In this document: piece by piece, positions 22,053 to 33,838 of the stretch
Position numbering within the stretch: the stretch's first letter is position 1
How the letters are laid out: each line of letters begins with the position of its first letter
Assembly (NCBI GenBank): GCA_002778195.1
Contig: PCDI01000008.1
Span: 678,655 to 742,654 of the forward strand
Length of the DNA: 64,000 bases
Reading direction: 5' to 3'
Origin: Raffaelea ambrosiae
Taxonomy: Eukaryota > Ascomycota > Sordariomycetes > Ophiostomatales > Ophiostomataceae
Translations under genes and position numbers: made by a program
Notes under the pieces: model-generated
Databases searched by the model: none
The model's input: only the letters and a program-made list of their open reading frames with translations
Told to the model about the DNA's origin: nothing

Positions 22053-22635
22053 CTTTGCGGGTGTACGAGTGTCAATTTGACTTGAATTGTGATGCAGACG
22101 TATGATTTGGGAAGTAGTCTAGGTTTCGAGCGTGACAAAACTTAAGGGAAGGGAAATGGAGGGCGTGTTTGGGATTCTGGACTTTGGCGAGAAGGGGTTT
22201 GCTGTGGAGGGGCTGGGAGCTCCTGCAAACGTCATGACATCATTACTGATGCTGATTAACACAACTATTTAGGAAAGAATGAGAGAGGCAGGTGTTGCGC
22301 TCCTGCCGTTTTAAATTTGCTGAGGTCTCTCTTTGTATTTGCAGTGTCCATCCGTTTGTGGTGTCCTTACTGTTTGACAAATTGTGTAGTGCAGTCTCCC
22401 AGCATCGTTGTTTCTGGCAACAGAAAAAGTATGCGAACGCATTGTAAGGAAGAGACCCCAAATCTACCGGCATGTCTTTTCAGTTTGCAAGAGAACAATA
22501 CTTATTGAGTGCTTCGCGAATTCCGGCGCGTCTTGACACAGGTTTCGATGGGCTTCGCATCAAGCAAAACTTGTCAAATGAAGCGCGTATGTCATGTGTG
22601 AATGCTATCTATGCTGCTGGTCGATTTCGCTTTCT
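22053..22635. other. Intergenic region between DUF1479 gene and the small gene
   Basis: Holds the 3' end of the DUF1479 gene and the promoter of the 56-residue gene. I see no other feature. Confidence 0.4.
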
Positions 22636-24018
22636 TTACACAGTCGTCAACCCAAATGCCCGGCGGCCCTCTTCGCCGTTTAGAATCGCCGACTCGCCCG
22701 GGAAGCCTTGCAGCGCCTTCTCATAGCAGCCTCCCCGGTGGTCCGCCGGCGACACCCCGTCGAGAAAGTCCTTGGCCTGCTCTTTCATGTACTGGACGTT
22801 CATCTCGGTCGTAGGCGTGGCCGCCACATACACAACGCTGGAGATGTCGTTGCCATTGTGCTCGACCTCGATGGCATGGCACATCTGACGAAAGATGTCT
22901 GGTGTCAGGTGCCCGTAGCATGCGGAGAGGGGTGGGGGGAGAAAAGGGGGGCAACTCACATCACAATGCCACCAGATCGTGTCCCCGGGGTGCATCGTCG
23001 GAATGTTGACCAGACAGTCCTGCATTCGCAGATGCGGATAGGGCCCCGGGCTCAGCTCGTGCGGCTGTTCGCGCCACACGCCCGGGAACCACGCGTCGTC
23101 CAGATTCCACGTCCACTTCTCGGCGTCCAGCACGTCCTTCTCGTCTGCCGGCGGCGCAAAAAAGGGCCGCAGCAGCACGTACGCAATCGACGTCTTGACA
23201 TCCGGGAACAGGATCAAGCTGCCCTCCTGCGCGCCCGCCCGCGTCAGCGCCGTCCATCCCTGCCACGCCCGCAGCACCCGCGACTGCGCCGGGCCCGGGT
23301 AGTACGCCGGATCCGCGCGTTTGCGCTCCGTCAGGTCGTAGGGATCGAACTCGTCTGGTCGTCCCGCAAAGATGGCCGCATACGTCTTGCGGTAGTGCGG
23401 CTCGCCCCAGCGGCACATGCTGCCGGCGTCGATGTGCGGGCCGAGGCCCTTCACGGGAATGCCGGGCGGGCGCATGCGCATGGCGTCAGCGTAGGCGAGC
23501 GGCGCCGCAAAGGCCTTGTCTGGGTCCTCGTCGTCGTGCCACCACGAGTTGAGCTCGCGGTGCAGGGCCATCTGGCGGGGGTGGGTGCGGGCCTCGACCT
23601 GGGTGCGCGACCAGTACAGGCGCAGGATGTAGGGGGTGTCCCGGGGCCAGCCGGTGATGGCGTCCTTGTTGGCGGTGACGTAGCCGTGGGCGTCGCGGAA
23701 CCACTCGTTGGCGGTCTCGGTGGGCACGGCGCCGCGCACGACGAAGCAGCCGACCTTTTTCAGGTCGCTGCGCTCGGTCTCCGACAGCTGGAAGAGCTGG
23801 TCGTACGATATGTCCGGGATGACGGCCGTCTGCTTGGCTTTGATCTCGGCGGTCAGGGTCTCGAGCCGCTTGCAGACCTGGAGCCAGCTGGACCACAGGG
23901 CGTCCTTGCCGTACTCGGCCACGATCTCCTTCTTGATGCGGATGTTGTCCGGGTGGAGCTGGCCCTCGTCATGGGTGAACTCGGGCCACAGCGGGTAGTT
24001 CTTGGCAGGATCGATCAT
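22636..24018 (-). CDS. DUF1479 protein, predicted Fe(II)/2-oxoglutarate-type oxygenase fold
   Basis: Exons 24018..22960 and 22884..22636 give 435 residues. The 75-nt intron is in frame and has no stop, so the open frame reads through it; splicing restores TIWWHCD-MCHAIEVEHNG. The family (DUF1479, including bacterial YbiU and Candida GIG1) has a cupin-like core. Here a metal-binding H-x-D is seen in GLGPHIDAGSM (about 205) and a distal His in IWWHCD (about 351), with AATPTTEMN nearby. That supports, but does not prove, Fe(II)/2-oxoglutarate chemistry. The substrate is unknown; in Candida the relative is induced by N-acetylglucosamine. It is divergent from the second Zn2Cys6 regulator over 883 bp, so that regulator may control it. 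Confidence 0.88.
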   Translation of the reverse strand: MIDPAKNYPLWPEFTHDEGQLHPDNIRIKKEIVAEYGKDALWSSWLQVCKRLETLTAEIKAKQTAVIPDISYDQLFQLSETERSDLKKVGCFVVRGAVPTETANEWFRDAHGYVTANKDAITGWPRDTPYILRLYWSRTQVEARTHPRQMALHRELNSWWHDDEDPDKAFAAPLAYADAMRMRPPGIPVKGLGPHIDAGSMCRWGEPHYRKTYAAIFAGRPDEFDPYDLTERKRADPAYYPGPAQSRVLRAWQGWTALTRAGAQEGSLILFPDVKTSIAYVLLRPFFAPPADEKDVLDAEKWTWNLDDAWFPGVWREQPHELSPGPYPHLRMQDCLVNIPTMHPGDTIWWHCDVSCPPFLPPPLSACYGHLTPDIFRQMCHAIEVEHNGNDISSVVYVAATPTTEMNVQYMKEQAKDFLDGVSPADHRGGCYEKALQGFPGESAILNGEEGRRAFGLTTV

Positions 24019-24901
24019 GGCTGCAGAGAGAACCGGAAGGCGTATGACGTTTGGGTGAACAAGTACAATGAAGTGGACGAAAGGTGCTGTGGCAAAGCGG
24101 CCAGTGGTGTCAAGGGACGTCGATTACGAGAAGCTCGCTTTTCTTGGAGGCAAAACTAACACACACCGTTTCGGTAGATGGAATTGCCCAGCTTTCCGGT
24201 TGCAATCCCCCGCGATAAAATTAGAGATACGGCCCCGCCCGGGCAGATACAACGAACAGCATTGCACGAGTTACGAAGCGTCCGTCCAACGCGGCCGCGG
24301 GCGATACCGCCTATCTCTCGCCTTCTGGTCCCCCGCAGACGATAAGGACAGCCGAGCACGCATAGACTTGTTAGCCGGCATCTTATGCTTGCCTTTTATG
24401 CTAGCTGTAAATCATGCAGATCTGATGACAGCCTATACACAGCCATGCGAGCTATCAGATCTCGCCGAAAGAACCCGGTAAGATAGAGATTGGATAGACA
24501 CACAGACTCTCACAAACTAGGTACTGGTTGTATGCGTAGTGCTGGAGTCAGTATCCAATTTGCTGTGGCATGTCTTGAGACTTGTGTCTCACTGAAGCCT
24601 GGCGTTGCCACCCATTGACCCCTTTGACTTAGACCAACTGTCAACCTACGGTCGCCGGATCAAACGGCCAGAAGAAGGAGCATACCTTTTAGACTTTGCA
24701 GGATTGAACACGCTACTATCTAGGCAACTCTTGGCGGGCCAGGGAGTACTTGCCTTGTCGATTTAGGCTGTCTCCGCCCTTGACAGCATGTTATTAGTTA
24801 TGCCGACACGTGATGATCTCTAGTCCTTCCTTATCTGTTGCAGCCAACGACGTACCAATTCGACGTTTACGCATTCAGCCGATGGCGCACACACGGCCGC
24901 A
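24019..24901. promoter_or_regulatory. Divergent region between DUF1479 gene and second Zn2Cys6 regulator
   Basis: About 880 bp holding two divergent promoters. No gene or clear motif cluster seen; the part from about 24480 to 24830 is moderately AT-rich. Confidence 0.4.
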
Positions 24902-26999
24902 ATGGATATGCCGTCTTCAAGAATGCCCCGTCGGAAACTACTCCGTATCTCCCAGGCTTGCGACTTCTGCCATCGGCGGGGATTGAAATGCGTCCCTCCG
25001 CCTCCCGGGCCCATCACTATTGACGGCCCCCAATCCCCAGCCGAGTGTCTGACCTGTGTCAAGCACGGCCAAAAGTGCACTCGGCTCCGAACGCCGAAAC
25101 GGCGGGGCACAAAGCCTCGGGAGAGGCGACAGACAAGGGTAGAGGTTCAAGCCGAGAATGGCTTCACTCCGTCGGCCGGATGCGAAGAGGTTACTCCGAG
25201 ATCCCTGGTCGGCCAACAACAGCCACCGAGGTACCGGGCTACCACACCACCAGCCCCCCATGGCTTTCATGAGACGGGAACCCCCCCTTCTTTTTTGAGT
25301 CGGGAAAACATCACTACTTTAATAAAAATATACCTGGATTCCATCTACCCATTGTAGGTTCTGCGTCATGAAGGGCACGAAAACCAGTGAGACCAGAGAC
25401 GGCTAACACAAACCCCAATTTTGCAAATCAGATACCCCTTCTTTTGTGAGACAGAACTGTTGGTCTGGTGGGATGGGGAGACGTCTGAAGCGGACACTGC
25501 ATATTACAACAGTCTTCTCTGCGTGTGTGCCCTCACTGCCCTCCAGGCGAACAAGGGCTCGCTCTTCACAAACGAGCTGGATTTCGTGCCCAGTGCGTAT
25601 CTGGCAGAGGCATTTCTGACAGAGGCATTGCGACGCACGCCTCTGACGTACCGCGAGGGCGGTGGGGTGGATCTCCTGCGGTGTTACGGCATCCTGGCCC
25701 TGGTGGGCACGCAGACCGGCGACGGCGAGCTTCTGCACCGATACTTGGGGCTGTACCAGGGCCTCGTGGCGCAGCTCGGCCTCCACAACGAAGATCGCTG
25801 GCCTTCGACGCTGTCTCTGTGCGAGAAGGAATCGCGCCGACGACTCTTCTGGGTCGTGTACCGGATCGAAGTGCACAACGCCTGCGTCCTCGGCCACCCG
25901 ATACGGACGCCCGAGGCGCAAACCTATGTCCACTATCCCTGTGGCGTCCACCATGCGCCCAATATTTTCCCGGACCGCAATGGCAAGTTTGAAAACTGGA
26001 TGGCCGGATGGAACTACACCACCGAGCTGTACCGGATCCTGGAGCATGCCATTATCGACTTCCGCAGCAAACGAACATCTCACACGAGTGTTCTACGCGG
26101 AAGCGACAGTACGTCATCCACGTCTGTGTCCATCTTCCAGAAACTCGAGGACATGCAGTCCAATCTCATGCCGCAATTCGCCCAGGCCGCCATGAAGTCG
26201 TCCGACAGCGGAAGCAACCGGTGTGGGTTTCAAGTGGCCAACATCCTCTGCACAATTCACGTAAGCAGGTCTTTTTAGTTTTATTTATATATATATATTT
26301 TCAACCCCTGGACATTTTTGAACCCTGCTGAGACCTATTTCATAGCTCGTGAAAATGGTGGTGTTGGCCTCAGAAGACATCCGCTTTGGGGAAATTTGCA
26401 AAACCGTCCAGGAGTTGGTGGGAAGCATGGGAACCGTTCCACGAGACTACCTCCGGGCCTTTGGAACGCCTCTTGTAAGCTGTCACGTCTCCTTTCCCGG
26501 CCACGGGGGTCCTTGCCTGGCACGTGCTAACTCTGCCTTCAATATGCAGATGCAAGAACTTGTTGGCGTTGGATTTATGCTTACCAGCGTGACCGGCCGC
26601 AATCAGAGCTTATCTGACGCAGAATATCGTCGCCTCAAAGACATCATGTACGTTCATCACATCCCTACAAATGCCCACTATCATTACTAACAGCGCGCCA
26701 TCATGGATAGAAAATTACTCGCCGTTTTCATCGAGGAACTGGGAGATTGCATTGGGTCTGCAGCACACGCTGCCTTCTGTCTTCGCGCAAGTCTGAATCG
26801 AATTGACCGACAGGCCGTGTCTCGCAGAGTGGAAAACGACAGCCCACAATCCGGTCGGGGAGGCTGGGGCTCTCTTTCAACAGAAGCCGAAATTCCTGCC
26901 ATGAATGTAGCTGATGACGGATGGCCCCTGGATCTATTCCCGTGCGAGCTGACCGACGTTTGGCTCGCGTCTTCGACTTTAGACAGTCCATTCCCGTAA
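24902..26999 (+). CDS. Zn2Cys6 transcription factor with long zinc-cluster loop
   Basis: Exons 24902..25353, 25432..26260, 26346..26474, 26550..26647 and 26711..26999 give 598 residues. The zinc cluster is ACDFCHRRGLKC ... ECLTCVKHGQKC (about residues 18-58). The loop between halves is about 18 residues, longer than usual and Pro-rich. The middle region (YPLYPFFCETELL, then LLRCYGILALVGTQTGDG and SRRRLFWVVYRIE) is the fungal transcription-factor homology domain. The last intron has two possible ends. I chose 26710 because it respects the branch site and continues an amphipathic helix ending LRASLNRIDRQ; the other end (26693) would give a stop at 26796. Likely a nuclear pathway regulator of the flanking DUF1479, Dal5-type carrier or N-carbamoylase genes. 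Confidence 0.88.
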
Positions 27000-27160
27000 A
27001 CTGCACATTGTAACGAGGCAATTGTTTATAATTATACCCACAATTATCCACATGTATTTGGCACACTTTATCACCAGAATCACAGACATTCCTAGTAAAC
27101 TAATATGTATATATAGAATGAGAGAGAGCCCCCGCCCAATTCCATTGTCTCTGCAGATAC

Positions 27161-28990
27161 TCACAGGAACCAACGAAATTCGGGTACGCTGGGGCCATCC
27201 TTGAGCAGCTCGGTGGGTGTTTCCAAAATGTTCAGCTCCTTCCCCAACTTCCTATCGCGCCTCTTGTTGTCCAGGACCATGTACATGGACAGACTGCCAG
27301 CCAAGACGGAACCCATGGCACCAAAGGCAGCCGTGGTCGCCAGGGCGGGGATGTATTTGGGAGACGACTCCGGCGTGAAGATGTTGCTGGACACGACACC
27401 CATGAGATTGGACAGCGGAACGCCAATGGATGTCAGGGCCATGCGGCGGCCTTCATCCGGCGTGTTGTTGTTGTACCAGGTGCAGAGAAGAATGGAAGGT
27501 GCACCGGCACCCCAGCACATCATAAAGGTGGCAAAGTACGCGACGTGGATGTTGTCCAGGACGTCAATGGTGGCGTAGATGATGAACCCAATGAGCGTGA
27601 AGAGGAAGGCCAGGACAATGAACGGCCCCCGTCGGCGTGTAAAGTCGGACGAAAAGGACAGGATCAGGAGCACCACGGCGCCGCTGATGTTGGGCGCCAC
27701 GGTGTACAGGTTCGTCTTGACCGTCGAGTAGCCAAGGCGTGCAACAATCTGCGGCAGAAAGAGGGCAACGGACTGCAGCGGGACGCCGAGGCAGACTTCG
27801 ATGGCGAGGAAGGCATAGGTCACCGGCTGCCGGAAGATTTGGAGTGCGTCGCGGAGATCGAATGCCTGGTTGACCACAGCCGATGAGTCGACCCGGATGC
27901 GATGGGCGGACAGCTGCTTCTCGTCCTCGGTCAGGAACCGTGCCGTGGCAGGGCCCATGGGCAGGTAGAAGAAGGCAAAGACGGCAAAAAGCAATGTAGC
28001 AGCACCCTCCACGAGAAATAAATACCGCCACGGGTACAGGCGTGTGTTTGTGATGTGGAAGCAGCCGTACGCCAACAGGCCAGAGAAGGCATTAGCGATG
28101 TTGCTCGAGGCGTAGAAAATGGACATGCGTCGGGCCAGCTCTCCGCGGCGGTAAAATGTCGTGAGGTAGTAGATGATCAGGGGGAGAAAAGCCGATTCCG
28201 CCATTCCTGTGGTTGTGGTATGACACAAAACGTTAACACCCCAGCAGCCGAGAAGCATAGCACAGAGGCAACACAGGGAGGGGGGGGGATCAAGAAAAGA
28301 ATAATCATGTACCGCCGGATACTGCTACTGACCAAGGAACCATCGGAGAGTCATCATGCCACCAAAGTTTTTGGCCGCCACTGTCGAACTTGTTAGTTCT
28401 GGACGCGCACGGCTATCATATGAGCGTATGGAGGACAGTGAACGGAGAAACCGGGGAAAAACAGGAAAGGCAAGACACGAACCCATAAGCAAGGTCATTG
28501 CACCGAAGACCACCATCATCAGCGGCAACACGCGCGACGGCCCGTATTTTTTACCAACAATGCCCTTGTCTGGTTAGCGGACAGAAGACTTTGGGGCCAA
28601 GACGAAGCGGAGATGGCATACCAGAAAAGGGGCTGTCAGGACGAAGGGGATGTAAAAGATTCCCAGAGAGAGGTTGTATTCATGCGATTGGAAGTGGAGA
28701 TCGACATCCATGCCCGCGGTCTTCGCGTTGCCCAGGTTCCCCTTGTCCAGTCCATTGAGCAGAAACATGACGGCCAGGACAGGAAGCAGGCGAAAGTCCA
28801 GTTTGCGGCACAAGGCGCGCTCGGCCCTGTGGTCCAGGACATAGCCAGTCTCTTCCGTCATACCGGCCGTGCCGTGGACGCCATAGCCCTTCCCGTCATG
28901 GGCTCGGCCATGGTCGAGATCCATCTTGTCGCTGCCACCGCCACCGGCAGACGTGTGGGTGCTGGCAGCCATGTTTCCTGTCATGTCCAT
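27161..28990 (-). CDS. MFS transporter, Dal5/allantoate-permease (ACS) type
   Basis: Exons 28990..28622, 28564..28483, 28380..28333 and 28206..27161 give 514 residues. A Gly/His-rich cytosolic N-tail of about 45 residues precedes L-D-x-R-L-L-P-V-L-A-V-M-F-L-L-N, the usual helix 1 of the anion:cation symporter family, and LDKGNLGNAKTAGM follows. Splicing gives TLRWFLGMAESAFLPLIIYY and RRGELARRMSIFY, hallmarks of Dal5-like proteins. Dal5 itself carries allantoate, ureidosuccinate and dipeptides; others carry vitamins or nicotinate. Exon 3 is only 48 nt. The exon 2-3 junction is the least certain: an alternative donor 7 nt on would add three residues. It lies next to the N-carbamoylase on the same strand, so import of an N-carbamoyl compound is a fair hypothesis. 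Confidence 0.9.
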
Positions 28991-29453
28991 TGTGCTGTAT
29001 CTTTGGGCTCTGGGATTGCCAGCTTAGGCATGTCTTCGAGAAGAACAACACAGGAATGTGAATCAAAGAAATCCACCGCATACTTTTATACACCTCGAAG
29101 TCATCCATCGATTGGATCACCCCCTTTGGACAGACTCCCAAGCCCATGGAACCTTATCTTACTGTCCTGTCCACTGACTTCAAGATAAAAAAGCATGGCG
29201 TAGTGACTGCAAAACTGCTAATATATCCGTTTAGGCTTAGTGGACTTGGTATGCCGACAGTCCTTAGCTCTGGGTCGCTACAACCTCCCCTCACCCCTTA
29301 GTAGGTTCAAGACCCTTCGGGGGTGTTGGTTATAGGCACAGAGTCACGGATTTGCGTCCACTCTACGGCGAAAATGGAGTAGCAATGAGAAATGTAAATG
29401 ATGACTTTGGCTAGATCCTAGTCTACGACAATTGCATGGACTATCCAGTCTAA
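28991..29453. promoter_or_regulatory. Upstream region of Dal5-type carrier with two AGATAA sites
   Basis: Carries the carrier promoter and the N-carbamoylase 3' end. HGATAR motifs at 29154-29159 (reverse) and 29183-29188 (forward) lie 24 bp apart and about 165-200 bp upstream of the carrier ATG, a spacing suitable for AreA-type nitrogen control. Confidence 0.4.
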
Positions 29454-30609
29454 CTACGAGTCTAGGAGTTCCGGCTCTTGAACTCCAGTCTGGGACGTTA
29501 TCCGGCCGTATTGGTCAATTCGCCGGTGTCTGTCAAAGTTGAACATCTTGCAGGGGTCAGCTGCCACGGCACAGGACGAGGAGCAACCAAGAAAACAAAA
29601 GGGGGACACAACCCGGACTTACCATGCTCTTCCCTGGAACACACTCATCCAGATCGATCTCGGCAAAGACCACTTCGTCGTCTTTGGTCTTCGCCTCAGC
29701 CAGGACATATCCATCCGGCGAAACGATCATGCTGCCGCGGATCAGGCCGAATTTGCCGTCTTCCACGCCCGCCTTCCCTGCGCAAATGCAGAAGCAACTG
29801 TTCATGTACGCGTTGGCGGTCATGACGAGCTGGTGCTGGAACAGGGATTCCTTTTCGGATTCCGCGTACGTCTGCAGGCCGGCCTTTCCGCACAGATCGG
29901 GCGCCCAGGCCGTGGTATTGTAGCCGCACAGAATCAGCTCGACGCCTTGCAAGCCGTAGCATCGCCAGCTCTCCGCCCAGCGACGATCATTGCAGATGAG
30001 CATGCCCAGGATGGGGTCGCCCTGCGTAGCACCGACGGGTGCGCCATGCGCGCCGTGTGCCCCGTCTCCGTTGGTGGGGACAGTCGATCTCTTCGCAGCC
30101 TTGGACACGAGTCCCGGTGCGCGAAACGCAGTAAACCCAAGATCGCCCGGGCGGAACCACAGTTTCTCCAACTGGTTGATGGCGTCGGGGTCCTCGAACG
30201 GCTGCAGCGTCCCCGGCAGATGGATCTTTCTGTACCGAGCAATCACCTTGTCCGCGGAAGCCGAATAGTAGACGGAGGCGTTGTATTTGTTCCCGTGGGC
30301 CGCCCTCTCGGCGAAACCGAGACACACATCGAGTTTGCGTTGCCTTGCCTCGTCAAAAATCGGCCGTGTTCGCGGCGACGTCAGCAGCGTCTCTCCGTCG
30401 TCAAAGTACTGTTCCGGCTCCACGACATCCTCCAGCCTGTACCGGGGAAAGAACGTCGTCAAGGCTGTCTCGGGAAACACAACGAGCTGGGCGCCTTTTT
30501 CGGACGCAGACCGAAGCAAAGCCACGATGCGGCGGAGAACTTGGTCGCGTGGAGTAGCGAGATGGTTGGGACCCAGCTGGGCCGCAGCCACCTTGAGAGT
30601 TCTAGCCAT
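29454..30609 (-). CDS. N-carbamoyl-D-amino-acid amidohydrolase (nitrilase superfamily)
   Basis: Exons 30609..29623 and 29546..29454 (intron 29622..29547, AAG acceptor) give 359 residues. The Glu-Lys-Cys triad of carbon-nitrogen hydrolases is complete: Glu in VVFPETALTTFFPRY (about 47), Lys in RYRKIHLPG (about 128), Cys in MLICNDRRWAESWR (about 208). The motifs FPETALTTFFPRY, RKIHLPG and ICNDRRW, and the spliced tail MFNFDRHRRIDQYG, are those of D-carbamoylase, not of beta-ureidopropionase or nitrilase. It removes the carbamoyl group from N-carbamoyl-D-amino acids to yield D-amino acid, ammonia and CO2. A short Gly/His/Ala insert (near 185-200) is extra. D-amino acids made could feed the FAD oxidases in the window. 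Good confidence in the subfamily, less in the natural substrate. Confidence 0.92.
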
Positions 30610-31444
30610 ATCGACAAGAACAGAACGGGCAAACTTTCTGTGTCCAGCAGCGTTGAAGATACGAGGTGTGCCGGTGGTTCGTGCCTGCGAGTCGCACTTA
30701 TTCGTATGTGTCGACGGCGGTTTGCTACGGCTGGATGCTCCGATATGAACAACGCTCCGCCACCACCAGGACGCAGGGCATATAAGCGAGCCACGCCAGT
30801 CGCGGGAGCTTCCACGGCAGGCCGATAAGACGGCAGATAAAAGCTACCCACCCAAGCTCTTAAACATGCGTGCACAAAAGGTTAAACTCTGGAATAAGAC
30901 TAGTGCTGGGATTGGTCTCGCCACAGCGTGAAGAATGTCGAAAGACTGCTCGATCGCGACAGCATATTAGACATGCAATCACAAATCTCCAAGCCACCGC
31001 CTATCACCCGTCCGAGGCACGTAAGCTAGTGTGGCCGATCCTACACCCAATTCGTCTTTAGGGAAGATCTAGGAGTTGAAGCCGCCAGGAATTGTCTGCT
31101 CTTTACTTTACTGGATTCTTTTGTGTTTTTTTTTTTTTTTTTCAAGCCCTCGCCGTGCCGTGTGACTATGTTGAGCAGAACCTGCGCTCACAATGCACAA
31201 TGCTCGGGGTCGGTGTACTTGTTTGAGTTGTGTGAGAGTACATGTTTGGACGGAACGAATAGCATGCTCGTCGGGCACGGCTTGGAGACACAAGCACTGT
31301 CGTGGCCGTCCATCAACTTCGTTTCCGTCACGTCCGACAGTGGGGCCTGTGCCAGAGCAGCCTCTCGGACGGTGTCATGTTGGCTTGATGATATTCGGAC
31401 TATCCATTACTACTACGAACGACTGGAAGACATTTTGCGTCGAT
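30610..31444. promoter_or_regulatory. N-carbamoylase promoter region with two HGATAR motifs
   Basis: An 835-bp region. CGATAA at 30823-30828 and AGATAA at 30835-30840 are 12 bp apart, about 215-230 bp upstream of the N-carbamoylase ATG. A T run of about 20 nt lies at 31124-31142. No gene is supported. Confidence 0.4.
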
Positions 31445-33838
31445 CTAAAATGCCACCACGCCAGTCTTGACAGGGCTGGTGATTCCGGCCTTCTCCAGTT
31501 CTACCATCAGCTGTCCAAGCATCCAGTCCTGTTGGGGATGTTAGCCATGCTTTCCGCCTGCTCCTGGTATACAGAGGAGAGAGAAACGGGACACGCTGTA
31601 AGAGAAGACACGTACACAGCCACGGGCAGCACCAATCGAGATGGACACAGGCAGTGTCTCGTTCATGCCTGTCAGCCGGCTGAGATACTCGACCTGGCCA
31701 ATGGGGACAGAATAGTCGGGAAGGCCGGCATAGACGGCAGCATGGGACATCTGCCATTGCACGACAACATTGGGCGCGGTGAGATAGGTGTCCCGGTATG
31801 TCGGTGCGCCTAGAAGGCACAGCCTGTCAGTTTCTTTTCGGCCTTTATGAACGACATAAAACGAGCTAAACGTCGCCTTACCTTTTGCCCCGGTAGGGTA
31901 GACGTAGATGGACTCGGAGCAGGTGTCGCGGTTCGGGGGATTGACGGCCTCGGCCCACCACTGCGTGAAGTTGGCCTTGATTTCGAGGGCTTCGCTGTAG
32001 CGCGTGGCGCTGACGTTGTTGTTGCCGTAGTCAAAGGAGGCCTGGGCCTTGGGGCCGATCTTGGGCTTCTCGTTGCGGCCCGTGTAGGCCTTCCAGTCCG
32101 CGTAGAACGGAACTTGCAGCAGCTCGACCTGTTCGTACCAGGCAATGGCAAGGTACGACTGTGCAACAGCGCAGCCGTTAGTGAGTGTTTCTCTCGACGT
32201 GCCCTGCGCCCACGCAGATGCGTGTGGCGCGCGATGGCGTTTCCCAGCACCCTATCCTACCATGTACATGTACTCGAGGAGTCCCTGGTCCGGGACCGGG
32301 CCACTCTTGCTCCACTCGACGGCCGGCTCCAGATCCACGACGGTCGCATGGAGAAACCCGGCGAGCTTTGCAATGAAGCCGTCGTACAGCGCCTGGGAGG
32401 CGTTGACGGCCACGGGGAAGCCGCCCAGGGTGGTGTTCGTGGCCCGCAGGATCCTGCTCGGAAAGGCCGAGTAGGACTGGTACGTGTCCGGGCCGTACCA
32501 CGCCTGCACGAGGGTCTGGTGCGCCACGGCGCTGCGCGTGAAGATGCCCAGCGTATCCAGCGACGTCGACACGGGCACGACACCACGGGTGGTGATGCCG
32601 CCGTGGCTCTGGCGGGCCGCAAACACGCCATTGTAGGCCGCGGGAACTGCGTGGGATGCCACACCGTGAGAGATGAACAGGGAGACAGAAAGAAGGGTAC
32701 ACTTACACCGCATGCTTCCCGAGGTGTCGGTGCCGACGGCACAGTCCAGCCAGTCGTACGCGGCCATGCCGGCGGCGCTGCCGGCGGACGAAGACGACGG
32801 GTACTGCCAGCCGTCGCCGCGCGGGTTGAAGGGGGCGAGCACCTCGATCCAGTCGGCCGTCGGGTTCTCGCCGTTGGCAAACTGCGACGTCTTGGTCTTG
32901 CCGACGATGACGGCGCCCTGCTCCACGAGACGCTGCACGGCCGGGGCCGAGGCGTGGCGGGGCCCATGCAGCGCATAGTAGGCGCGGTTGGCTGCGGCCG
33001 TGCGCGCCCCCTGGACATGGTAGATGTCCTTGACGGCCACGCGCTTGCCGTAGAGCGGGCTGTGGCAGCGGCTGCATGGCTCGGTGGTGTTGGCGTAGTA
33101 CAGGCGCGACGGCACGGGGACAGCCGCCTCGGCCTGGCCGGAGAAGGAGGCGGCGCCGACCTGGGCAAAGCCGTCGGCGGACACCTGGACCAGGCCGGCC
33201 GTGAAGGCGCTCTGGGGATCGTCGTACAGGCGGTAGGCCTGGAAGACCGCGCCCGCGGCCGTCATGAAATAGGGCCCCGGCGGCAGGACGGCCGAGGCGG
33301 CATGGGCGGTCGAGAGCAGAAGACGGCTGGTCGTCAGCGGCCCCACCACGGACAGGTGGCTGTGGGTGGTCTGCAGATAGACCACTAGGACAAGGTCAGC
33401 CCCGAGAGGAAGGGCAAGGACGTGAAATGGAAGAAACAAAAAAAAAAACCAGATGGGCCAGACGGACAGGACGAGAAATACGGCGAATACACGTCATCCT
33501 GGGCCGCGTAGGCCGCCAGTCGGGACGTGATCTCGGCGGCCGAGATGTCTTTGCTCGGTGCATCGACCACCACAAACGGCGTCAACGGCGACGAGAACAG
33601 CCTGCTGGGGGGGTTGGCGATTCTGGCCTGCCCAGAAGCCTGATGCATTAGTACGCTATCTACGGCACACCCGGCCCAGCCAGGCACGCAAAGAGGCTGA
33701 TCGTACCGTCTCGATGTGCGGCACGTAGTATCGGATGCCATGGGCCGTCAGGGTGGTGGCGGCCATGTCGACGTCAGCTGCCGCAGCCGCAGCTGCGGCC
33801 AGAGTTGCCAGACAACACGCAAGGGAAAAACAATGCAT
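31445..33838 (-). CDS. Secreted amidase (amidase-signature family)
   Basis: Seven exons: 33838..33707, 33639..33468, 33384..32707, 32646..32261, 32158..31882, 31809..31616 and 31528..31445, giving 640 residues. The signal peptide is Ala-rich (MHCFSLACCLATLAAAAAAA). Catalytic Lys is in GKRVAVKDIYHVQG, cis-Ser in PSSSSAGSAAGM, and the Ser nucleophile in GTDTSGSMRFPAAYNG, which is created by a splice. The extra N-terminal domain resembles that of fungal Arp1-type amidases. The final exon gives ARGCDWMLGQLMVELEKAG. The exon 2 donor is the weakest call: I use 33468, which yields YFSSLVYLQTT. The family hydrolyses amides to acid and ammonia; a secreted form would release ammonia or acids outside the cell or in the secretory path. 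Substrate unknown. Confidence 0.88.

Noticed and set aside
22708..24159. Plus-strand open frame of about 480 codons opposite the DUF1479 gene
   Set aside because: Antisense shadow with no motif; the minus strand encodes a clear family protein.
26694..26796. Alternative last exon of the second Zn2Cys6 regulator (acceptor at 26693)
   Set aside because: The acceptor AG would lie 3 nt behind the CTAAC branch site, too close for splicing. The chosen acceptor continues the expected C-terminal helix.
26999..27160. Extension of the Dal5-type carrier through a GTGAGT donor overlapping its stop codon
   Set aside because: The donor-like sequence exists, but the downstream frame has no transporter features and the protein already has the expected length.
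29300..29340. A T-loop-like GGTTCAAG segment suggesting a tRNA
   Set aside because: No matching acceptor, D or anticodon stems could be formed around it.
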